Source: Acanthaster planci (Eukaryota > Echinodermata > Asteroidea > Valvatida > Acanthasteridae). Taken from it: a stretch of 64,000 bases of DNA. The notes beneath the pieces were generated by a model that was given only the letters and a program-made list of their open reading frames with translations, made no database searches and was not told the origin of the DNA. Shown one piece after another: positions 13,201 through 25,900 of the stretch. How positions within the stretch are numbered: the first letter of the stretch is position 1; each line of letters opens with the position of its first letter. Made by a program: the position numbers and the translations under genes. The DNA lies in the NCBI RefSeq assembly GCF_001949145.1, contig NW_019091357.1, forward strand, positions 3,868,473 through 3,932,472, written 5' to 3'.

Positions 13201-15724
13201 AGCCAAGGCATATTACAGGTGAGTAGCGGCTCCTTGTTTATGCAGGTACAGGTTGAATCGATCCATTGTTGATGAAGTCAGGTGAGTGTTTTAAATTCGG
13301 TGAGATTTCAGTCCGAATTGGCTGTCCATACCAATACCGAGTTTTTTCCTAAATTCGTATCGTGACATATTGAATTTTCAAACAACATTGACATGCATCA
13401 TAACAGTTTCAAAAGGAATAAAATCCATTCAAATTGATTTTTAACCCCAGTTGGCACTGAGCCTCTTCGGTATGACTGGAGGTCCGCTGCTTGGTCTGTT
13501 CAGTCTGGGGATGTTCTTCCCCTGGACAAATTCAAAGGTAGGATCACTCAGAAGCAACATCCCCACAGCGCAGGCCTTATTGCAACTGTTGTCCGCGTGG
13601 GTTCACCTACTGTATTCCCCAAATCAACAACAACCCCCGTAGCAACAAATCCAATCCCGTAATTCTTGAAAGTTTTATTCTTTTCAGTCCCTGTTTCCAT
13701 GATTACGCTGCAAAAACTGTGTATAGCCAGTAAACACTATTTAAACATTTTTAGCTGTACCTTTTTTAAACATGTTTAAATGTTAAGCGCGTTTAGATTT
13801 TTAATGGATTCCATTTAGCCACAAGGCACTAAAGGTTGAACGTAATAATCTTAAAATTACATAGAACATGTTCAATTACGAGGAACACAAAACAAACTTG
13901 AAAACTGAATATTCGGCATCCAAATATGTTTGGTAATCGTTAGCAAAATTGTGTTTAAAAGCTGAAAATATTTTTTTATGGTGCTTCCTTGTCAGGATGC
14001 GTTCCATCGTCCCTTCCTCATGTCAGGTATCTTTACCACCCATCGCCCTTCATCTCTGCCCCGTTGATCTTTGTCTTTCACTCTCGGCTTTACCATCCGC
14101 GACCGGCCTCGAAATTATTTCCACCTCAGTCATCGCTGATTTTCCGAAAAAGTCAACTTTAAGGAAAGCATGCCTGGAGCCGTACTCAAAAGTAACATAT
14201 TGCCTGAAATCCACTTCTTGTTTTTCAAGGGTGCGATCGTAGGACTTTTAGCAGGCCTAACTTTCGCCTTTTGGGTCGGCATAGGGGCCATTATTTATCC
14301 GCCAAGCATCTACAGACCTCCGCTAACCATCGAAGGATGCAACCTGACCACGTCCATCACGACACCCAGCCCACTTCTGATGACGACAACAACTATCGCT
14401 CCAGAAACGTACGTGAGTTATGCCTCACTTTATACTATGGGCATAAATTCGGGGGTACATATATACCCCCCCATTTGAGGTGGGGGGTGAGCTATTGAAT
14501 CACCCCTCCCCCCACACACACTCTTTTGTGCTGAGCAAAAAAAAATTAATGCGGATTATGAAAAAAATTCTAAAACTTCTAACCAACATGCATTAAATAT
14601 CACTCAAAAAGGGAAAACAATTTTGAAAAGCCATAAATATACCACTCTGAATTCCTTACGCAGATACACATGATCACCATGAACATTGTCCTCTATACAG
14701 TCATATGGTTTTATCCCCCACACTGCTTTTTAAATTTTCATGGCCGGGCAAGTCATCCTCCCACCTCTCCCCACCCCACCCCCCATCTTCGGCACAAATT
14801 CTCGCCACTGCTTGATACTTGTCCATAGTATTAAGAATTTGCCCTACGTTTGGGTGAAAGTGCTCTTTACTAAGTTTGAATCATAATGATCAAGAGCAAT
14901 ATCTCCTTTCTTACCACTTCAGTTCACCCATTGGTGAATTATACTCACTCTCGTACGCCTGGTATGCTTGTGCCTTCTGGCTGGTGACCGTTGTCGTTGG
15001 ATTATTAGTCAGTTTTCTGACAGGTAAGCCTGCACTATTTCCCTTGTTCAACTATCATAATTTAGCTCGAAGCACGCCGGGGGGGGGGATTAATGAAGTG
15101 GGCTTCGTGCCAAGGTCACCCTCTGCGTGCACCTAACACCAACGTCACGATTTCTGCTAGACTTGTGAAACTGCTTCCGGAACTACGGTCCCAACAGACG
15201 CCATTTCTCTTTCTGAAACTCCTAACCGGCGCACACGCCCACTATCTATTGGCTGTCCATGCTTGAAGCTTAATTATAAAGCCTCAAAAATGAAAACCTT
15301 CAACTTACTTTATAAAATTAAGATTTTTCCCATGCTCAAGGTGCTACCAAGAGGCAAGACATCGACCCTGTCCTTCGGTCTCATTGCGTGGACGGTGTGT
15401 ACTGCTGCCTCCCAGAAGTGATTAAGAAGCCACTGCGATGCGGAGACGAGAAACCGGTAAGATATGCCAATTTAGACTTAGGAAGATGTTTCAATCACTG
15501 AGAAAACAAGCCGTCAGATGTAAGCAATACCAATGTTCTTGGTATTTCAGGATTACACAGAGAAGGACCAAGGGGCAGAGATCGTTGAGGTCAAACCTGG
15601 TTTGACCACTTACGCCGCGGACATCGACAATGATGACGTTGGCAAGGCCACCTTTGCCACTGAGCACCAGAGCGGCACTGGCACAGAAAACGGCTTGGAC
15701 AATGAGGTCTTCACATCCCTGTAA
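7258..15724 (+). CDS. SLC5A8-like: Gene B: complete SMCT-type sodium-coupled monocarboxylate transporter
   Basis: Fifteen exons join into 632 codons plus TAA: 7258-7608, 8021-8086, 8301-8352, 8631-8698, 9063-9217, 9950-10090, 11651-11786, 12095-12183, 12802-12914, 13148-13218, 13451-13537, 14230-14408, 14923-15023, 15341-15456, 15551-15724. All borders are GT/AG and every junction keeps frame. Length fits the family (human SLC5A8 is about 610 residues). Exon 1 carries TM1-TM3, including WDYVVFG (residues 13-19) and [16 protein letters not shown] (62-77). Further family signatures are [11 protein letters not shown] (from 118), [13 protein letters not shown] (from 180), [11 protein letters not shown] in exon 6, [15 protein letters not shown] (352-366, the TM8 Na+-site region) and [11 protein letters not shown] (458-468). 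N481 is a glycosylation sequon in a Thr-rich extracellular loop. The acidic tail ends FTSL, a class-I PDZ ligand. The start is the first ATG of the exon 1 frame and matches the N-termini of C and D in length. Known role: LeuT-fold Na+/monocarboxylate uptake. Orthology to A8 versus A12 is unresolved. Confidence 0.93.
10332..10500. repeat. Dispersed intronic repeat, copy 2 (gene B intron 6)
   Basis: This stretch begins CCTCGAGCTAGACCAAGAGA and shares GGTCGGAAC, CACAGTCGCATC and GCGGCTCTTACC-like blocks, in order, with 2627-2800. It is non-coding and lies in the 1.56-kb intron 6. Confidence 0.45.
11811..12010. mobile_element. Truncated MITE in gene B intron 7
   Basis: It begins CAGTGATGTAAATTTGTGCC, followed by G-rich runs and a GACTTGCCTGGCCACG block. 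The same blocks occur in inverse orientation at 14436-14810. The distal terminus and the target duplication could not be placed, so this copy is probably truncated; the right limit is approximate. Confidence 0.45.
12202..12360. repeat. Dispersed intronic repeat, copy 3 (gene B intron 8)
   Basis: CCCGAGCTAGAGCAAGAGAG and the downstream ATGGCTCTTTTCAACCGATG match the repeat at 2627-2800. Inside it a unit of about 20 bases (TTCCTAGCAACACACGCTCG) occurs twice in tandem. Non-coding. Confidence 0.45.
14436..14810. mobile_element. hAT-like MITE in gene B intron 12
   Basis: The right end, read on the minus strand, begins CAGTGGCGAGAATTTGTGCC. The left end TATGGGCATAAATTCG is a decayed match to it. 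Flanks are CTTTATAC (14428-14435) and CTTGATAC (14811-14818), an 8-base target duplication with one mismatch. It is 375 bases, non-coding, with G/C-rich subterminal runs. It lies 27 bases downstream of the exon 12 splice donor without breaking it. Confidence 0.6.
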
Positions 15725-16420
15725 TCATGAGACCACCTCCACAAAAAGCAGGCCTGGGTTAATTTTATACATATCTGAGGTCTTTGGAATTTGTATTAAT
15801 ATGAATTCCCAAAAGTATTGCAAGAAAATTACATAGACAGGGTATACTGTAGGTGTCTTTGGTTATATCTTACACAGATCTCTGCTAGGCAAGGATTCCT
15901 CATCTCTTTAGCAAAATGTCTATGTTATTTCTCTCGCAGTTTCAATATAAGTTCACCCGTTCTGAATAACTTTGTAACTTTCAAACATTTCCAATGTTGT
16001 AAGATTAAAATTATGCTTTACTGTCAATAGAGCAGCCAGACAATTTATTTAAAAGAACGTAATCTACGATGCCTTCGCTTGCTCTTTGCGGCAGCGTATA
16101 ATGAAACATGTCGGTGAAATATGCATACGTGATGAACCAACACTTAACTTGTAAATATGGAAAGTTTGCAAGTACACACTGCGCTCCGCATATTTAATGA
16201 GGTGGCCGGCCCATAGTACAATGAAACGAATGCACAGTCGTTGCGTAGGGACGCCCATTGCATACTTCACGTGCGTTACTGGGATTCGGGTTAGAAAGGC
16301 AAACATCGTGCGGCTCCAAAACGGCAGATTAAAGAAACTGAAACTACAGTTGGACGGGAAATTGTTTATGTATAATTATTTCCACTTGTCTACAGGAAAT
16401 ACTCATTTCACAGGCTCTAG
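15725..16420. other. 3' flank of gene B
   Basis: No gene was seen here. The stretch is AT-rich and aligns in blocks to the pseudogene 3' flank (about 32789-33610), including TAATGAAACATGTC-like and TGCAAGTACACACTGC-like segments. It probably contains the gene B 3' UTR; no single canonical poly(A) signal stands out. Confidence 0.5.
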
Positions 16421-19175
16421 TTTAGTTTAGTTTACCTATTTCCATATCTTAAATGAAATATTCACATGAATTTAATAATAATAAAATAACAAAAATGACA
16501 TGAGGATTCCAGATAAGAAACAAATGCTTGTACAAGATCTTTAACCCGTTTCTGATCATTTAAATAATGGGCTATTATATATTAAAAGATCAGAAATAGA
16601 AAAACTTATCTGTGTATGCCTCAATAATCCTGTTTCTTACTAACTAAATAAATGTCTACGACAATAACTACAATGTGGGATAGAGGAAACTACTGAAATA
16701 AAGAATAAGAAAAAAAGAAAGCAACGGAATAACAAACAATGACCAAAAAGGAACTGGCCAGATAATAATGATAAATGTTCAACAGTATGTGGAATGACGA
16801 AAGTGAAAATAAGTATTAATTATTAATTGTCAGTAAAATTTGACAACAGCAACGTTTTAAGATACTTTATGAAAAGTTCCAGTAACCTAAAGGTAGGCAT
16901 TGGTTTGGGGTAGTTCCATAGAAGAGGCCCTTGATTTCTGACATTGGATAAATAAAGAGATATTCGTGCTTTGTGGAGGTGTAGATCTGCGGCTGACCTT
17001 GTGTTATAAGAATATATATCAGAGTTTTTCTTAAATAATGAGTTATATATTTAGGTTAAGATTTTCGTTTCAAATGTGTACACCAGTACACCGAGGTGGT
17101 ATTTATATAAATCAAAGAGTGACAAGGTTTTGTATTTACTAAACTATGGTGCAGAATGTTCTGTAGATTTCAAGTTATTAACTACTCTTAATGTTTTCTT
17201 TTGCATGATATACAATTTATTAATATAGAAGGGGTAAGTGTTACCCATGCTAATGTATCATACTGAAGGTGAGGCAAGGACAAGATATTGTAAATTAAGA
17301 ATAAGATATCTAAAGTTATATGTACGTGAGTCGTGTTTCAGTTTTCTTAGGATGCCTTAGTTCCAAGAAAGTGACATGAGGACTTTTTGACAATGTTGCT
17401 TCCAAGAAAGTTTATCAATAATTACCCCCATAAATTAACAGGTATCAACTTGTTCTATTTGTGTATTTTTTAAGTAAACAGCGATACTCGTAGTAACTTT
17501 CTAATTAAAAAACACCATACATTTTTGTTTTATACAAGTTAATGGAACCACTCACAGAATTTGCATAGTTGCCAATTAATAATGTGAATTGCCTCAGGTA
17601 AGATTTTGCTGCTTTAAAACACACACGTGTCATCAGCAAATAAATAAAGGAGAGTATACTCGACGAGTTACAGATATCATTAATTTAAATCAGAAAAAGT
17701 ATAGGACCAAGTATTGAGCCTGGAGGTACGCCACATCCTGTTTGGTGCAAATGAAGAGTTGGTGTTCTACCCTACTACATACAGTTTCCTATCTCTTCGG
17801 TAATTTTTTAACCATTCTAGAGCAACTCCTCTAATTCCATATTTATTTAGTTTACCAATCAGAATATTATGATCTACTGTGTCAAAAGCCTTTGACATAT
17901 CCAAAAATAGCCCAATCGTAAAAGGGAGTTGTCGAGCGATAAACTTATTTGATCAGCAAAGTTGAACAGTGCAAGTTGAGTTGAGTAGTAGACTCTAAAT
18001 CCGTAAAGTTGTACATGCGATTTACCACAAACGTTTCTGGTATTTTAGAGAAACACGGTACAATAGAAATAGAGCGATAGTTGCTGATTAGAGATGGGTC
18101 ACCAGTTTTGTATATCGGGATAACTTTAGCTGTTTTTATTTCATCTGATACTTCACCAGATTCAAAAGAGCAGTTGAAGAATGTTGCCAGAGGACACAGA
18201 ATATATAGAGATATATCTTAGATAGCCTGATGGTGGGTCTCATCATGTCCTCTATTTTTTTTACTCGGAATCTTTTTATACAATTATAAATTTCATCAGT
18301 TGATCAGGCTAGCGTAAGGAACAAGGAATTAAGGAAATCCTCGCTAATATAATCCAGTGGGTCTACATTGGATTCAGGGATCCCTTGACCTAGTTAAGGG
18401 CCTACATTTGTGAAAAATTAAACTGGTCAGCAATTGTTTTGGGATCTACAATGCTGGCGTTGTTTATTTTGAACGCAGTGGGGGCTGGATGCTTATTGTA
18501 TTTTACTTGAGTTTCCAAGTACTAGTTATGTTATTTTTTGTTTGTTAAACATCTTGGTAAAATCTTTAATTTCTTAGCTGTTCTCATGACGTTATTAAGT
18601 TTGTTCGTATATCTAACGTATTTATGCTTACTGGTATCCATGAGATTACTGGGATATTGTTTATATAATGTTCGTTCCGTCTTATTGATTTTAACTGCCC
18701 CATTGTCATCCATGGATTAACATTGATGTTTTACGTGGTTATAAATCTCTTGTAACGTTCATCAAATAAATAATGTAGCTTTTGTATGAAGCTCGTATAA
18801 CATCCATCAACATTTTCCGTCAACAGTACCGAGTTCCAATCAGTGTTAGTTAATTTGTTTTTAGGGTTATTCATATTTGAGGGGCAAATATTTCTTTTTC
18901 AATTAAAGAAATGTTTTTCTTTGGTTTTATCAATTTGGGCCCAAATGTAAAAATAGGTAGATGATCACTAATAACTTAGATATTATGATTCCAGTGGAAT
19001 GAGGCTCAGTGCTGTCGGTGAAAATATTATCCATTAGGATGACCTTATTACTCGTTATTATTGTAGGTTTATCAATTGTTGGCTGGAAAGAAATTATTGC
19101 TTTGAGCGTGCGTCTCATAGTCCAGTACGTTTACATGGAAATCGTCAAGCATATTCCTTTACATACACTTACTAA
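16421..19175 (-). mobile_element. Degenerate non-LTR retrotransposon (Jockey/CR1/L2-like LINE)
   Basis: On the minus strand, broken frames show an endonuclease-like patch near 19118-18930 (MDNIFTD, then a decayed ISDHLPIF-type site). A pre-RT segment follows near 18713-18531 (YTNKLNNVMRTAKK). Reverse transcriptase motifs follow: DMSKAFDTVDH near 17880, then GCGVPPGSILGPILFL and a frame-shifted ADDT near 17740-17620. Several stops and frameshifts mean it cannot encode a working protein. The 3' end (left) finishes in short TTTAG repeats at 16421. The homologous spacer downstream of the pseudogene lacks the element: it joins CTCTAG directly to the CAGC...CTCCTTT sequence at about 33607, which defines both insertion ends here. 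Confidence 0.75.
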
Positions 19176-19974
19176 CAGCAAACTCCTTTAATTTAAGAAA
19201 CGGAAGATCGGTCAAGTTTTCTAAAACCTACTTATTGAAAGATACCAATTAAAAAAATTTAAATAATTCGGTCTTGTAGCCAGTAAAAGGATTTGTAGTT
19301 TTCTTATTGTCGTAGTCCACCATTTTAAATGTTTTAAGACAAAACCATAGACCAATATTTATAGGGTTAGTATTATTTTTACACATTGTCAAATTATTCT
19401 ACACTACATGTACGTGTTTTAAGTGTACACGAATACACTTAAAAATGGCCTCTGAAAATCCCTGAATATTTGTTACAAAAGTTACTGTTCACACAAAGAG
19501 CTTTGTATGGTTACTTTCTGGGTAAATATAGAGACATCTAAATGAAACAGTTCCTAATTAAATTTATATTCCAAAGCCAGGCAATATTTAAAGTTTTAAT
19601 CTCTCTTATTTACTGTCCACCAAATGGAACCTTACTGTATAATGGCACCCGAGGGGCCTTTTCTCTATAGCAGTTAATGATGATTTCATTCATTTTCATT
19701 CATTTAATTTTCAATTAATTCTTGGCGATATGCTACAGATTGTATTAATGTAACGAGAGGGGTTCTTTTGCTTCACTACGTAGGACTAATCCGCTGAAAG
19801 TGATATATTGAAATAGTAGCACTTGGCAGACATTTGCAGTTTGTGACTTGTGACTAGTACTTGAAATTAATGAAGTATAAACAACCCAAGCTCTTGTTAT
19901 TTTTCAAATTTGGACCAAATTTGCATGTTTTTATCGGGCTCATCAACATGCACAGGGAGGCAAAGACACCTGGC
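19176..19974. other. Tail-to-tail spacer between genes B and C
   Basis: AT-rich and without a gene. Blocks such as TTAAGAAACGGAAGATCGGTCA (19193 on), ACTGTCCACCAAATGGA and ACTGTATAATGGCA recur at 33620-33970, confirming the segmental duplication. The gene C 3' UTR should lie in its right part. Confidence 0.5.
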
Positions 19975-22900
19975 CTACATTTGAGTGGCGGGTTGGTCCG
20001 AGTCGTCTTCAATGGGATTATCGTAGGCGTTCTCCTCCGGATTATCCGGCTTAGGTACGTACTTCAAGTTGGTAATCATCCCCACTCCGTTGTAGTCATT
20101 CATTTGGAAGTCCTGCGACGTCCTGACGTCATCAACCTCTTTCACGCAGTATGCAATGTCCCTTGTGTCATCATCTTCCTCGAATTCCTAAGGAACATGA
20201 AGCAAACAACATTCAGTTCGTACTGCCGGTGACGTAAAAGTAAATGGATATATACCCCTTTACAATTTCCTGGTACAGCGGCACTTATTGTTATTATATC
20301 AAGCGCAGGAGTCCGAGCCATGGCAATGACGGCAGCTAGGCCCCCATATAGTCATGTGTTATTTCAAGCCGCAGCCAAGTGATTCGGAAGCGACCCTATG
20401 TTTGCTTCGGCAATTTCTGAGCTTAGCAAGGCCTTTTTATTAAACTCTGATACCGTAAGAGTTACGTCACCTCGGACGACAGGAAATGTTTGACTGATTT
20501 GTTTGACTTTGGTTTTCTTGCTTGCTTGTCAACAAATAGTTCCAATACCTACAGATCCTCCTCATTAATATTGGTCCCGCTTCTCACCAGTTTGTCCTGT
20601 CCACAGCGCATGGGTTTTTTAATAACTTCCGGCAGGCAACAGTAGCATGCATCGGCGATGTGTTGGTATAGCATCGGGTCGTTATCGCTAGACTTGTTGG
20701 CTCCTGCATTAAAAACAAATGGACGCCAAAACTCATGTAGGTGTTTTATTACTCTCGTCAAAGCTAACAGTTGGAGGGCAGAAATATTTTTCATGTTTTC
20801 ACTCTAATTATTAATACTTATTAACCGTTTCGACAGTTAACAAAACACCAGCTGGCTGTGCATACCCCACGCAGAAGGCGTCACGCTCGCGCGTACTTCC
20901 ATATGAGGAGACTACCTACGACTACTCACGAGAAGAAAATTCCAAAACTTTGCTTGAGGGGTATTCGGGGGAAAAGGGAAACTTGTTGAATAAAATCGTT
21001 GAAAATGTGTAATTTTTAAACCTGCTTTGACTCTCTGTCTCAAAAATGTATTTATGAATAGGAATAAAATGTGCTTGGCCAGTCTGAAACGAACGTTGCA
21101 TGCGTTGTATGGTTGCTTCTTGCGAATGTATTTTGTACCAGATAAAATCTCATCAGTGATAATTCCTTTACTAGCTGTGGAAGACTCACTTTGTCACTTG
21201 ACAATCTTAACTAACTGTTAATCTAATCTATATTTTTATTCCAATTATAACAATATAGCCTATAAATGAACTCAACCAATTGCCTCACCGGTTAGGAAGC
21301 TGACGAGCAGGCCAACAACCACGGTGATCAGCCAATACGTGCAGCTGTACCATGAGTATGACAGAGTGTACAAAGCAGCAATGGCGGGCCTTCAGGAAAT
21401 GACACAACGCATTGATAATACATAATGCTTGAAAATAATGCTCGGGAAAGATTTGCACGTGGTGTGGGGATGTCTTTCTTAGCTTAACGTGTGGCTTCCA
21501 TATTACCTTTGTCAGAATAGCACGTACGTACATTCGTTAAGTTTGAGTGAAATTATACATTTGGCGGATATGGTTTACGGATACTTTTAATGATGAACAA
21601 GTTAAGCAACTCTTAAACAAGATCAGGTCACACTTCCATGTTGGAATTGGCAGTTAACTTTAGGACGAGCTTGTACGGGCTCAGCAAACCTTCTCAGAGT
21701 ATTTTGGACTTAGACGTGCCTATTATGTTCAATGGGTCCCTCTGGTTGAGTCTACGAGAGTCTGGAATACCTGGGTTCCTCGTTACGCGTCATAGTTGTA
21801 AAGCCTGGCATGGCCGTCGGGCCCATACCATCGAACGTGGAGTTGGTTGCGTTCGTAGAGTAACAGCCGTCAATGACAAGCGGGGGCTTGTAGACCTCGG
21901 GCGGGTAGATCTGCGCGCCAATGCCTACCCAGAAGGCCATGGCGAGTCCGCAGATGAGACCAGTCAGAGCACCCTGGAGGATTATGGAGGGAGTGTTAAT
22001 CATTGTGTAATTGAGTGTTAATCATTTAGAATAGTGTGGATGATTAGGATCCAAATACCCCGACTGGTGGCGTGAAGCATGCCAGCTGAATGTGTAGAAA
22101 AGTTTGAGCTGGCGAAAGTTAGTGAATTAGCGGTCGAAGAGAATGTGTTGATGGTAGATGACCATGTGTCTGTGTGTAGGGCCTGAGGAATGAACAGTGG
22201 CACCCTGACAGTACACAGCGATGATTCTATGTACAGTTTTTGTATGGACGCGGCAACACAGGCAGAGGTGATAATGACATCGAATATGACAACAAAGATG
22301 GTGGTCAGGGCGTTGATCACGTTTAGAGCAATGCCTACGGGGATGATTAAGGTGGTGCAGGTGAAGCATTCTCTGGTGGAGACAGAGCGTTAAGAGTGAA
22401 ATGCATGGAATTTGCAGCGGGGCTGACCCCACGAACGTTAAAGAAACCAAAACATCTTTTTGCATGGAAGAGGCACAGTGAAGTGCATTGCAAGACATGA
22501 GAAGGGTTCTGTGTAAATGGATTATGGCAATGTTCTACCTTCGAGTTAGACCAAGGGAAGAACATTCCAAGACTGAAGATTCCCATCAGTGGCCCGCCCG
22601 TCATGCCGTAGAGACTTAGAGCCAACTGCATCGAACAGAAAAGAAACGAACAGCTAAAGTACATTTTTACAATCTGCAAGGCTAGTCTACAAAATCTTAT
22701 AAGGCAATATTAAATTTTAAGGATGTCCATGATCTTATCTGTATTAGTTTCATGTTAAGATTTATTAATCAAACTACTGCTGGGTAGTATTTACGAGACT
22801 GCGTCATGGCTTCCATTTGATGCACATTATTATACCTGGTAGTAGACAAAACATTCTAAAGCAGACTAAAATCTTTAAATCTCGATGTACACGTGCTTAC

Positions 22901-25900
22901 AAACCTGAAAAAGTTTCACCATTTCGACTTTCACTTACCTGAAGGACTCCTTTGTTTAGGAGAGATACAATGTACGCAGCCAGCAAACTTAGTAATCCGA
23001 ATCCCATAGCTGTGGATGATACCAGAACGAGACGAAAGATTTAGTGAAAAAGGGGGGGAGGAGAATACAAAATTATACAATTTCAAGGTTAAGCCAAAAT
23101 GAATAACTAGATGTCTTCTTAAAGGGCATTTTAATCAGTGTAAAAATATATATATATTTAAAGGTCCAGTCAGTGATCTGTTGCCTCTTTGTGTTGAGTA
23201 AGCCACAGTCAACTCGACAAAGCTACCGAAAGCTGGATGGCCTGGAATTAGCCAATTAGTGAACACCTCCAACTCCACGGGAATTAGGCCTCCAAGGTAA
23301 TCGCTTGCACTGAGGATTAATTAAGTACTTCAAGTATTCAGTAGCTATGTCTGCAATAAACAAGAGGTGGTAACAGTAAGCCACAGTCAAGTAGCCGAGT
23401 CTTCACATGCAAAGAACCGGAGAGGCACTCTGGGGAATATTCTATCGGGGCTGAGCGCTTTCACTCTCAATCAGAAATCAACCCGACAGAGTTAGTATAC
23501 TGAGGCACATGACGTATACCGACCTATCCCTTTAGTTACGAGTGTGTATCGCTCCTCTTGCATATTCTTGAAACAGGGTCTGACAAGGTCCTCCGCAGTC
23601 ACTGCCGCGAGCGAGTTCAGCCCCGAGGAGACAGTGCTAGGAAGAAGAGACATGGAACAAATTTCTACACATACAGATACTTTACACATATACTGTATCT
23701 TTGCATGTAAAATTTACATAACGGTTGGAAAGTAGATTGAACCACAGAAAGGAGTACTGTGGGCGTGAAAAGTCGAAAGAGAAGTCTTACCTCAACGCTG
23801 CGCTGAAGACAGAGGATGTAAACAACCCAGGCAGGCCTGGTAAACCTCCAAATAGTTCCATCACAAAGATGGGAATAAGCTACAAGACATGTAATCAGAA
23901 GTAAAAGTTATTAGTCGGGAACGGTGATGCAGCCAATCCCAAATTCACCCCACCTCATTGCCAAACCCAACTCGACATAATCGGCCAACCTAATCCATCC
24001 GACGGCCAGAAAAGGACAGTGAAATTTAACACCAACTAACCCAAACCACGATCACAATATTAGACTTTCAAATTTGGATGAAATGATTCACGTAAATCCA
24101 CTAAATATTCCTAAGAACATGCCCACACCTGATCTGTTTGGTCGATTTGATTGGATGTGTAGGGATCACATCGCTGGTTGGCGTAGTAGGAATACATCAC
24201 AAGACCGGCTGAGCAGGCGCATGACACCACGATTATCATGCCGACAATTGCGAGGTATAGTGAGCTGTACAACAAGGAATTTAAATATGGGAATTTGGTC
24301 GAATTAGCAAAATGCTGACCTGTAACTACTTGCCTCTTTTTCCTGTACTGACATTGTAAGACGGAAATTAACAAAGCAGGCCGTACACGTGATAAGCACC
24401 ATCGATAGCTGGATACAGACATACATTGAATAATACTGGCGGTTGCCAGAACAGTTTCGCACTTATTACATTGGCACCCCTCAGTACTGGTCATGTAAAA
24501 GGCGCCTTACCACATGTGTGTATTTGGGGTGCGTTGCGTACACGATAGGTTCATGCGATTCACCTACACGGACACAAAAATCGACTTCATCAACATAGCA
24601 CACGTGGGTGTTGCGTTTGGCTGTCGGATACGCAACCCTGGCGCAAGTGTTGACGGGTATACGGTATGGAAAGGCGTCTTCAAAGGGCGATAAGCGTATA
24701 CTGTGTGCTCAGCGTACAGTTATAAATCGTGCGTACTTGAATGGTGAATCCCACAACTGACATCTCTCTCCCTTGATAACGCGATCGTTGGTTCCCTGCA
24801 CAAAGTCCACGCAGACATACCGGTACGGTATAATGGACTCCAAGACTGACACTCACATTCTGGACCTCCGTAAGTTTCCAAGCGTCAGGTATCGCTGGAC
24901 CTGTGATTGGTTAACGCCGTATCCTGCCGTCCATGTGAAGCACCCTCCGACTACAATCGACCAGAAAGTATGCCGGATAGAGGGGTCTGGAGAAAAACTG
25001 AAACACAACAATGGCATGTTATAAAGTGACAGAAGGTAAGATCGGAGCACTTATCTGACATATCGACAAAAACTGAGAAAATAACAGAAAGGCAACTATA
25101 GAGCCTACAGATGACAGTGCAAACCAACAAGACCGTCTGACTGACAGCACAGTGCAAGCCAACGCGATTAACCGCAACACAAAATAACAGTACTGCAACG
25201 CAAGAATCTAAACAATAACAAACCTAGAACTAGACTTCAAACTTAATAATAAAACAAAAACAACACAACAGTAATCTGCGCAACGCGTAGTAAATTTTAA
25301 CAAATTAGCACAACACAATATAAACACGACACAACACAACAACATACTTCCAGAAGTCGATGCGTCCTCCTTCTTCAGCGATCTTCCAGACCTGTATGAA
25401 TCCACCTAGACGCAGGGAGCCTTCGATGATGACGGCCAGAAATCCTGCCATCATTACGCACATTTGGAAGGCATCAGTCCAAAGTACAGCCTTCATGCCG
25501 CCCTAAGAAAAAGAAACGAATATAAAAAATCGTGTAGTCTCTACAACGCTTCTTCAATTTATTTCATGCAAACATCGCAACTCATTGACGACCTTTTCTT
25601 GGTCAGTTGTTTCAAAACAACCCTAAGATTTCTTCTGAGTCTGAATTATGCCTTATCTGAAACATGCAAAGTCAACTTTCACTGAAATTCAATGAATGCT
25701 AAAAGACGTTGTTTTTAACAATTATTTTGGCTTTTTTGATCAGTTACTTTTCCCCATTATACGTTAATTTTTTTTTAAAAAGCTATGACTTACAACTGTA
25801 GTATAAAATGTGCAGGCCACACCAATGGCAACCACGGACCCCCACAAGCTGAGATTGGTCACTGTGAACAAGAAGAAGACGAATGCAATCAGTTTGAAAG

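Noticed and set aside
19861-20232. 123-residue plus-strand ORF
   Set aside because: It is the antisense of gene C exon 15, which has a proper acceptor, the correct phase and a D counterpart in the sense direction.
20549-20794. Exon 14 of gene C read through to a TAG as a terminal exon
   Set aside because: A GT donor at the conserved position gives the 116-base exon seen in A, B and D, and a fitting exon 15 exists. The read-through tail is not conserved in D, where the stop is absent.
21638-22021. 127-residue plus-strand ORF
   Set aside because: Antisense of gene C exon 12, whose sense frame has the [11 protein letters not shown] family signature.
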